DNA of 64,000 bases from Neostapfia colusana (taxonomy: Eukaryota; Streptophyta; Magnoliopsida; Poales; Poaceae): contig JASWHV010000002.1 of the NCBI GenBank assembly GCA_030760725.1, positions 57,343,900 through 57,407,899 on the forward strand. Reading direction: 5' to 3'. The notes beneath the pieces were generated by a model, which had not been told where the DNA came from, did not search any database, and worked only from the letters and a program-made list of their open reading frames with translations. The translations under genes and the position numbers were made by a program. The stretch's first letter is position 1. Each line of letters begins with the position of its first letter. Below, in pieces: positions 56,540 to 64,000 of the stretch.

Positions 56540-59500
56540 GCATACTCATCCGGTGGATCAAAATGGGTGCTCGACAGTGGATGCACAAACCATATGACCG
56601 GAGAGAGAAAGATGCTTGTGGAATATGAGGAAAACGAAGATCCAAGTGAAGGAATATACTTTGGGGACAATAGCCAAGGGAAAATCCTTGGCACCGGTAA
56701 AATTGCTATCTCTCCCCATCATACTCTTTCAAATGTTTTGCATGTTTACTCCCTTGATTATAACCTTCTATCCATATCCCAGTTATGTGATAAAGGTTAT
56801 AATTGTATGTTCACTAACGAGGGTGTGACTGTCTTGAGAAGAAGCAATGACTCAATCACCTTTAAGGGCGTACTCAAGGTAAAGCTTTACCTTGTGGATT
56901 TCACCACGGATAAAGCTCAACTTGACATGTGCTTAATGGCGAAGACCAACATGGGATGGCTGTGGCATAGAAGGCTAGCCCATGTTGGGATGAGGAACTT
57001 GCAAAAACTTCTCAAGGGAGAACACATTCGAGGCTTGAAGAATGTTGTTTTTGATAAGGATAGGCCATGTAGTGCTTGTCAAGCCGGAAAGCAAGTTGGA
57101 GCTCAATATCCATCCAAAAATGTCATGACGACCACAAGACCCTTGGAGCTACTTCACATGGACCTCTTTGGCCCAATCGCCTACATAAGCATCGGCGGTA
57201 ACAAATATGGTCTTGTTGTTGTAGATGATTATTCTCGTTTCACTTGGGTGTTCTTTTTGCATGACAAAGGAGAAACTCAAGGTGTGCTCAAGAAATTCTT
57301 GAGAAGAGCTCAAAATGAGTTCTACTTAAGAATTAAGAACATAAGGAGCGATAACGGCACTGAGTTTAAGAACACTCAAGTGGAAGAATGCTTGGATGAA
57401 GAAGGCATCAAGCATGAGTTTTCAGCCCCCTACTCCCCTCAACAAAATGGGGTTGCTGAGAGGAAGAATAGAACTCTAACTGAGATGGCAGGAACCATGC
57501 TTGATGAGTATAAGACGTCGGACCAGTTTTGGGCGGAAGCGGTTAATACCGCTTTCCATGCCATAAACCGGTTGTATCTTCATCGACTTTTGAAGAAGAC
57601 GTCTTACGAACTTCTAACCGGTAAAAAACCAAACATCTCTTATTTTCGTGTCTTTGGGAGCAAGTGTTATATTCTCACCAAGAAGCTTAGGACTTCGAAG
57701 TTTGCCTCAAAGTCCGATGAAGGTTTCTTGCTTGGTTATGACTCAAACACCTACGCCTATCGTGTTTTAACCAAAACTTACGGAATTGTTGAAATAGCGA
57801 GAGACGTAGTGTTTGATGAGACTAATGGCTCCCAAGTGGAGCAAGTTGATCAAAGTGTGCTAGATAAAGAAGAGGCTCCACAAGAAGCACTTAAAAGGAT
57901 GGCACTTGGAGAAATTTTTCCTCAAGAACATCCTCAAGACTCAAATGATCATCCAACAAACGAAAATATGTCTCCCTCCCATGATCAAGCTCAAGATGAG
58001 CAAGACCAACCTCAACAAGATCAAAACGATCAAAGTCAAGATAGAGGATTGGATCAAGGGGGAGACGAAGAAAAGAGTGACAATGAAGATGAAGATCAAA
58101 GAGTTCAACCACCTCATCCAAGAGTGCACCAAAGTGTTCAACGGGATCATCCCGTCGACAACATACTAGGAGATATCTCCAAAGGGGTGACCACTCGCTC
58201 TCGAATGGCTAATTTTTGTGAACATTACTCTTTTGTTTCCTCTTTGGAGCCCCGCAAGGTAGAAGAAGCACTACAAGATCCGGATTGTGTGGTGGCCATG
58301 CAAGAGGAACTCAATAATTTTGAAAGAAATCAAGTGTGGGATCTTATGAAACGACCCAACGCAAATGTTGTGGGAACCAAGTGGGTATCCCGCAACAAGC
58401 AAGACGAGTATGGGGTTGTAACAAGAAACAAGGCAAGACTTGTTGCAAAGGGATATGCACAAGTAGAAGGTTTGGATTATGATGAAACTTTTGCTCCCGT
58501 AGCTAGGCTTGAATCAATTCGTATCTTGCTTGTTTTTGCAACTCACCATGATTTCAATCTATACCAAATGGATGTGAAAAGCGCTTTCCTCAACGGTCCA
58601 ATCAAGGAGGAAGTGTACGTGGAGCAACCACCCGGATTTGAGGACGATAAGTATCCTAACCATGTCTTTAAACTTCGGAAATCCCTCTATGGCCTCAAAC
58701 AAGCTTCTAGAGCTTGGTATGAGTGTCTTAGAGATTTTCTTATTAAAAATGGTTTTAGGATAGGAAAAGCTGACTATACACTCTTCACTAAGCATTTTAA
58801 CGATGATTTATTCATGTGCCAAATATATGTCGATGACATTTTTATTGGTTCTACTAACAAAGATTTTTGTGATGAGTTTTCAAAGATAATGACTGAAAGG
58901 TTCGAGATGTCAATGATGGGGGAATTGAAGTTCTTCCTAGAATTCCAAGTCAAACAACTCAAGGAAGGAACGTTCACAAGTCAAACCAAGTATAATCAAG
59001 ACATACTTAAAAGGTTCGACATGGACAAAGCCAAACCCATCAAGACTCCCATGGGAACCAACGGACATCTTGACCTTAATGAAGATGGTACAAGTGTGGA
59101 CCAAAATGTATTTTGTTCCATGATAGGCTCTTTTCTTTACCTTTGTGCATCTAGGCTCGACATAATGCTTAGTGTGTGTATGTGTGCACGGTTCCAAGCC
59201 GCTCCTAAGGAGTGCCACTTGATGGCTGTTAAGCAGATTCTTAGATATTTGGTTCACACTCCTAACCTAGGACTTTGGTATCCCAAGGGATCCAAGTTCA
59301 ATCTCATTGGATACTCCGATGCCGATTATGCCGGTTGTAAGGTAGATAGGAAGAGCACGTCAGGGACTTGTCAATTTCTTGGTAGGTCTTTGGTTTCGTG
59401 ATCTTCAAAGAAACAAAACTCCATTGCCTTATCCACAGCTGAAGCGGAGTACGTTGCAGCCGGGAGTTGTTATGCACAACTCCTATGTATGCGACAAACT

Positions 59501-59779
59501 CTTAGGGACTATGGTTACACTTTGAGCCATATTCCACTCCTATGTGACAATGAGAGTGCCATCAAGATTGCTCACAATCCCGTGGAGCATTCTAGAACCA
59601 AACATATTGATATCCGTCACCATTTCCTGAGAGATCACTTTATCAAGAGAGATGTCATTATCTCTCATGGTAGGAGTGAGAAGCAATTGGCGGACATCTT
59701 CACAAAACCCCTTGATGAGAAACTCTTTTGTGACCTAAGGATTGAACTAAATATTCTAGATTTCCGAAATGTTGCTTGA
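56540..59779 (+). pseudogene. pol: Sire-C pol: protease, integrase, RT, RNase H (one nonsense change)
   Basis: The frame opens after TAG at 56537-56539 and differs from the last gag frame. It reads protease WVLDSGCTNHMTG, pre-integrase WHRRLAHVGM and CSACQAGK, integrase MDLFGPI, IRSDNGTEF and VAERKNRTL, a Gln/Asp/Glu-rich linker, RT QMDVKSAFLNG, LYGLKQAS and IYVDDIFIG, and RNase H YSDADYAGCKVDRKSTSG. A single TGA at 59399-59401, where Trp is expected after SLVS, stops it. The same frame continues with STAEAEYVAAGS and DIFTKPLD to TGA at 59777-59779. About 1080 codons are otherwise uninterrupted, which is notable given the state of gag. Confidence 0.9.
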
Positions 59780-60120
59780 AGTGTGCACATGTATTTGTTG
59801 GTTGTTTATAAACTTCAAAAAATGCATGTTTTCAACATACTACCCTAATCTCTCTTACTCTATGAAAACTATGTTCAAAAGGACTCTTTGTCAAATATGG
59901 TCATTATTTGTTTGATGTATGCTTACTGACCATGTTTGCCAAAGATATTTGCAAGAACTTGTCCAAAAGGATCATATTCTTGAGCTAAAACTCAAATTAT
60001 ATGAACTTCAGCTTGTAGCTGGACTAGTCCGCCTGGGAGGCCGGACAAGTCCGGCCCCAGAGAAGTCCGGCTCTGGTCCGCCAACAGGACTTATCCGGAC
60101 AACAAGCCGGACTAGTCCGG
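59780..60120 (+). other. Sire-C spacer after pol with palindromes, no gene
   Basis: AT-rich until about 60000, then LTR-like palindromes GGACTAGTCC (60021-60030), CCGGACAAGTCCGG (60041-60054) and CCGGACTAGTCCGG (60107-60120) just before the minisatellite. Confidence 0.7.
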
Positions 60121-60715
60121 CCCCGCTAGACACGTGTTGACTTCAGAGCTCACCCCTATGGAAGGGATGAGGTCCGGTCCCGCGGGACACGTGACATCAC
60201 CGGAGTTCACCCCTGTGAAAGGGATGAGGTCTCGCCCCGCGGGACACGTGTCGCCACCGGAGCTCACCCCTGTGGAAGGGATGAGGTCCGGCCCCACGGG
60301 ACACGTGTCGCCACCGGAGCTCACCCCTGTGGAAGGGATGAGCTCCAGTCCCGCGGGACACGTGTTGCCACTGGAGCTCACCCCTGTGGAAGGGATGAGG
60401 TCCGGTCCCGCGGGACACGTGTCACCACCAGAGCTGCCTCTGAGGAGAGGAGAGGTCCGGGCCCGCTGGACACATGTCGCCACCGGAGCTCACCTCTAAG
60501 GAGAGGCCCTGGTCCGCTGGACACGTGTCGCCACGGGAGCTCGCCTCTGAGGAGAGGGAAGGTCCGGCCCTGCCGGACGCATGGTGCCCTCGGAGCTCGC
60601 CTCTGAGGAGAGGGGAGGTCTGGCCCCACCGGACACATGGCGCCCTTGGAGCTCGCCTCTGAGGAGAGGGGAGGCCTGACCTCACTGGAACGTGGTGCCT
60701 TCGGGGCTCACCCCG
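60121..60715 (+). repeat. Sire-C 57-bp tandem repeat carrying G-boxes
   Basis: About ten tandem units. The first six are exactly 57 bp apart: CACGTG starts at 60131, 60188, 60245, 60302, 60359 and 60416. Later units are 50-62 bp and more diverged, with one more CACGTG at 60522. Each unit reads roughly GGACACGTGTCGCCACCGG, then AGCTCACCCCTGTGG, then AAGGGATGAGGTCCGG. As 57 is divisible by three, open frames appear on both strands (for example 60134-60499 plus and 60112-60483 minus); they are products of the repeat, not evidence of a protein. A further G-box lies at 60724-60729. Confidence 0.88.
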
Positions 60716-61416
60716 GCAGTGGCCACGTGGCAGGGTCAGACTTCGCAGCGGACAAGTCCAAACCAGACTAGTCCGCCTGGGGAGGCCGGACAATTCCGGC
60801 CCCAGAGAAGTCCAGCTCTGGTCCGCCAACCGGACTTGTCCAACCCCTGGGGACTTAACCTCCCAGGGGCAGCCAGACTTCTCTCTTCACAGACTAGTCC
60901 GCTCACATCCTCTCTCAAGAAGGAAGCGCCCACAAATTGGTGATTTTTTCTTTCCTCCACTAAAAATCTCGTCCAATCCATGGGTTGGAGACCTAAGGAG
61001 TGCGGAAACCCTTATCCGGGCTTCGTTGCTCAAGTTTTGACTCCAAATTCATCACATTTGAAGATTTCAAAAGGTATTCTTGACCTAACCAAAATCCTTC
61101 CTTTTCTTCATTCTTAGGTCTTTTGCTAGAAACCTCTTCACAAATGTTGTTCCTAGTGTCGATGCGATCATAGCCTAGGAGTATTGCAACTTAATCCGAA
61201 GTTTTTGCAAAAACGTTGTTAGGGTTAGGGTTCTTCCTGTATAACCCGGACTAGTCCGGTTTTGGGCGGACAATTCCGTTCTCGAGCTGACTAGTCTAGT
61301 CCTTCTAACAGACAAGTCCGGTTTACACAGAACAAACTCCAACTTTAGCCATTTTTAGTGAATTCTCTTGCAATATTCCACTTTCTTGACCTCTAATCTC
61401 CTATCTCTCAGGAAAT
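60716..61416 (+). other. Sire-C spacer between minisatellite and third coding region
   Basis: No supported gene. It repeats the LTR-type palindromes (near 60768, 60785 and 60890, and CCGGACTAGTCCGG at 61246-61259). It could hold the promoter or leader of the frame that starts at 61417, but I see no clear TATA box. Confidence 0.6.
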
Positions 61417-63197
61417 ATGTCAAACTCCGACCAAAGCTCTCCCCTTCCAAGTCCCACGATCGAGGAGGCTTGACAAGCCCTTCATCGACGCGTTGCCGAA
61501 GAAAGGACAGCAAAGGAGGCCCAAGCGGCTAAAGAAGCTGTCCGTCGAGAAGCAAGAACAAAGAAGAAGCATGATCTCGACGAAGAGGCACACATTGCCC
61601 AAGACGTTGAAGAATCCTTGAAGGATCAATGGAGAAAGAAAAGGGCTGAACGTGAAGCCCAAAGCTCCCAAGCTGCTAGTGCCTCAGAGCCCAAGAGAAA
61701 GAGGCTGGTCACCTTGGGAGATAAAGAGCGGGAAAAGGAGAAGGAAAAGGAATCCGAGGGTAGGGTTCCTCGTGATCCAAAGAAGGGTAAGGCTCCACTT
61801 CCCGAGGAGCCCAAGAACAAAAAGGCAACTGCCACAGCACTAACAAACAGAGTAGGAGGGATAAAAATCAGAGAGAAAGGCCAACCGAAGCCCATCGGCC
61901 CCTTAAAGATGGCTGCCCCTGCTAGAGATCCAAACCGGAAGCCTAACAATCCGGCATTTGTATTAAAAAAAGGGGGCTGAAAAGGCGACAAGGCTGAGGA
62001 TGGATAAAGTCTATGACTATGAGAAGCACACAGCCGACCCTAGGTTTTGGTGTGACTTTCACTGTGATTACTACCGCTTGGTGTACCTAAAAATGAAGAC
62101 CCCAGTCACTCAAGCTCAATGGGTAGATTGGGACTACATGGCCAAAAGGGAGCACAAAGCTTTTGATGCAGTGATTGAAGCCGCAGAGCACCATGGAATC
62201 AAGGAAATCATGAGCTTCAAGTATGACTAGAACATTGAGGTAATTGTGCAGTTCTACACCACTGTGTACTTCTCCACCTACGGTGACCGAAAAATCACCT
62301 GGATGACTCATGGAGAGCAGTACTCAGTCACCTATGAGAGGTTTGCACAGATACTTGGCCTTGAGGAGCACTTGGATCATGAGATTATCATTTTCAATCT
62401 CAAGGCAGTGGACAGGGGCCAGCTTGACTATATGTATCCTAGTCATGTTCCCTATGAGGCCGGGTTTGCTAGGAACATCAAGCCGTTCTATAGCATCCTC
62501 AACCGGATTCTGATGAGGACCATTGCCCCCAAGGATGGAGATGCAGGGGTAATTCAAGGAAACTTAAGACATCTCCTCCTCTTGATAGGTAGTGAAGAGA
62601 AGTTCAACCTTGTTGAGCACATTTGTGATGACATCTTCAACACCTCTCACACTCCCAACCGCTCATGTGGTTATGCACCGTACATCATGTGCCTAATTGA
62701 GAAGGTGTCGGGGATAGTATTTGTCAAGGATGTCACTCATCGACCTCTCTGTCCTCAGCTACCCCCCATTGTGCCAGAACCCTCAAAGAGGAAAAATGCT
62801 CAACCTCCGTCCAGCTCAGCGGCCCCTTCTAGCTCAGCGGCTCCCCCATCATCTCCTACTCCGCAGTCCATGAGCGGATTCTTCAAGTGCTTCAACGCAC
62901 TTTTCGCCTCCTGTCGGCATGTGGAGGTCCGGACTCGACGAGAGGCGTCAGGAGAAGTACCTCAAGGCCGTGTGTGACAAGCTTGAGGTACCCATGTCTC
63001 CCCATGAGGAGAGTGATGGGGAACTCACTCCATATCCAGAGTTCACCGCTGATGAGCTCGCCCAGTTCAGGGAAGATGGAAGCTCTTCCAAGGCCGTGCC
63101 TCCATCCACCACCGCCGACGAAGAAGAAGAGGATACGGAGGCTACGGAGAGCGATGAAAATGGCGATGAAGAAGAAGACAAAGAAGATGACGAGTAG
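61417..63197 (+). pseudogene. Sire-C third coding region after pol (env position), broken
   Basis: ATG at 61417 gives MSNSDQSSPLPSP. A stop (TGA, 61471-61473) interrupts, then an Ala/Glu/Arg/Lys-rich charged, probably helical stretch runs to 61980. After a shift in the A-run at 61964-61971 the frame goes on with RFWCDFHCDYYRLVYLKM, a TAG at 62228-62230, then WMTHGEQYSVTYERFAQILG and a conserved-looking domain to about 62720. Next is a Pro/Ser-rich hinge (PSSSAAPSSSAAPPSS) and, after another shift, an acidic tail (DEEEEDTEATESDENGDEE). Total is near 590 codons. The middle resembles the 'putative plant transposon protein' domain found in grass retroelements. No signal peptide or membrane helix is visible, so despite its position I would not call it an envelope. 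Confidence 0.62.
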
Positions 63198-63651
63198 TCT
63201 TAGGCGTATCTTCTCCCCTCTTTTCCTTTTTGGTGCCTTGATGCCAAAGGGGGAGAAATGTGAAAAGGATGTCCTATTTTTTTATCATCTTCTAGTCTTG
63301 TAATAGATCTTTTGGACATGACTATCTGGTAGTAGATCTTTTGGACATGACTATCTTGTAATAGATCTTTGGACATGGCTATCTATGTTTTATGTTTTAT
63401 GCATGACTATCTTTTGTGTAACACTACGTGTTGGATTTTATGGCTGTTTTATGCTTATTGTCTGATCACATTTTTTTAGCACAACACGTAGGCACCCCAC
63501 CATAACATGTGAATGTATGCCAACTCCCCTCTTTTACTCTTGCATACATTTAGGTGGAGTTTTGCATGCGTACACTTGTTATAAAAATAAATTTTTTACC
63601 TCTTATGTTGAAACTTGATGTGTTGTCATCAATCACCAAAAAGGGGGAGAT
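63198..63651 (+). other. Sire-C 3' noncoding tract and polypurine tracts
   Basis: AAAGGGGGAG at 63246-63255 and the true PPT AAAAAGGGGGAGAT at 63638-63651 next to the LTR. A short TAGATCTTTTGGACATGACTATC unit is repeated about three times at 63303-63390. No gene seen. Confidence 0.75.
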
Positions 63652-64000
63652 TGTAAGTGCATCTAGGCACCCCCGTGGGTTTTGGATGATTGATGACGAC
63701 AAATTAAGAGACTAATGAGCTGAGATGATCATAAGCACAATACATTTCCAAGGCGTACACCTAAACTCTCAAAAAAGAAAAAAGATGAAGAACGGCGTCA
63801 AAGACTCGAAGAGTAGAAATTAGGGGTTCACTTGAGTCTTTAGTAGGCTAGCCGTGTAAAAGAAAGAGTGTGTGTGTCAAGTGCATTGAGATAATAGAAG
63901 AGAGCTCAGAGCATTAGAAGTGTCAAATCCTTAGTGGAGAGAGTTGGAGAGGTAAAGTTGGGCAGGCCGGACTTGTCCGAGGAAGAGGCCGGACTAGTCC
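63652..64000 (+). repeat. 3' LTR of Sire-C, first 349 bp
   Basis: It starts TGTAAGTGC and runs to the window end inside the palindrome cluster. It aligns base for base with 52577-52925, with about 20 differences by eye. Confidence 0.92.

Larger units (their letters stand above)
52577..64000 (+). mobile_element. Sire-C: large Sirevirus with a third coding region, right end outside window
   Basis: 5' LTR 52577-54189, PBS, gag, pol, about 3.9 kb after pol holding a minisatellite and an extra frame, PPT, and the first 349 bp of the 3' LTR. It splits Gyp-E just upstream of RPSSSPWG of the RT. The visible LTR parts differ at roughly 20 of 349 positions, so this copy is clearly older than Tek-1 and probably older than Sire-A and Sire-B. 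LTRs and internal region share palindromes of the form CCGGACTAGTCCGG. It belongs to a different Sirevirus family from Sire-A and Sire-B. Confidence 0.92.

Noticed and set aside
56516..56543. GTAAGG ... TATAG between Sire-C gag and pol as a tiny intron
   Set aside because: It is about 27 bases, far below the shortest plant introns, and removal does not clearly join the frames better than a plain shift or stop does.
60112..60638. Long open frames on both strands over the tandem repeat, looking like a repetitive Pro/Gly/His-rich protein
   Set aside because: The 57-bp unit is a multiple of three and free of stops in several frames, so open frames arise by themselves. There is no start context and no conserved domain.
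60121..60715. Regular repeats suggesting a CRISPR array
   Set aside because: The units are adjacent and have no unique spacers; the setting is a plant retrotransposon.
61417..63197. Calling the third frame of Sire-C an envelope gene
   Set aside because: No signal peptide, fusion peptide-like segment or membrane helix is visible; only its position fits.

Overview
This window is a retrotransposon graveyard from a plant nuclear genome, most probably a grass. Every element type is one that dominates grass heterochromatin: Tekay-like chromoviruses with LTRs over 3 kb, Sirevirus copia elements, and a CRM-like chromovirus. The strongest reasons for 'grass' are the GC-rich LTR promoters of the Tekay-like copies and the density of nested elements; the species cannot be named from the sequence. 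I found no host gene, tRNA, rRNA or bacterial feature. Names below (Tek-1, Tek-2, Gyp-D, Gyp-E, Sire-A, Sire-B, Sire-C, Inv-F) are labels used only here.

The backbone is two old, related, broken Ty3/gypsy chromoviruses on the minus strand. Gyp-E (50219-52576 plus its LTR at 36387-40492) lies to the right and Gyp-D (about 3399-23877 after removing insertions) to the left. Other elements were inserted into this backbone. Tek-2, seen only as an LTR on the plus strand (1-3398), sits in the Gyp-D 3' LTR. Sire-A (6398-16110, target duplication TTTTG) splits the Gyp-D RNase H. Inv-F (17422-21224, duplication GTATA) splits the Gyp-D protease. Tek-1 (23878-36386) lies at the junction of the Gyp-D leader and the long LTR that follows Gyp-E. 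Sire-B (40493-50213, duplication GTGAC) splits that LTR. Sire-C (52577 to beyond 64000) splits Gyp-E just before its RT. Removing Sire-A restores the Gyp-D RNase H reading across the cut, which confirms that nesting.

Tek-1 is the only element that looks able to move. It has LTRs of 3353 and 3354 bp that differ at about two dozen positions, a PBS for initiator tRNA-Met, a PPT, an uninterrupted 1489-residue Gag-Pol ending in a chromodomain, and an extra 259-residue frame upstream of gag. Sire-A and Sire-B are two copies of one Sirevirus family, each disabled by a few point lesions. Sire-C is an older Sirevirus with a third coding region after pol and a G-box minisatellite. Defective copies could in principle be mobilised by Tek-1-like or other intact relatives elsewhere; that is inference.

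The most unusual object is Inv-F. It is bounded by two LTRs in inverted orientation, both outer ends are the same (U3) LTR end, and it is flanked by a perfect 5-bp direct duplication. Inside it holds a PBS, a leader and part of gag. That is not the normal product of reverse transcription, yet it appears to have been integrated as a unit. Its arms (838 and 918 bp, about 2 kb apart) would fold into a hairpin transcript if read through.
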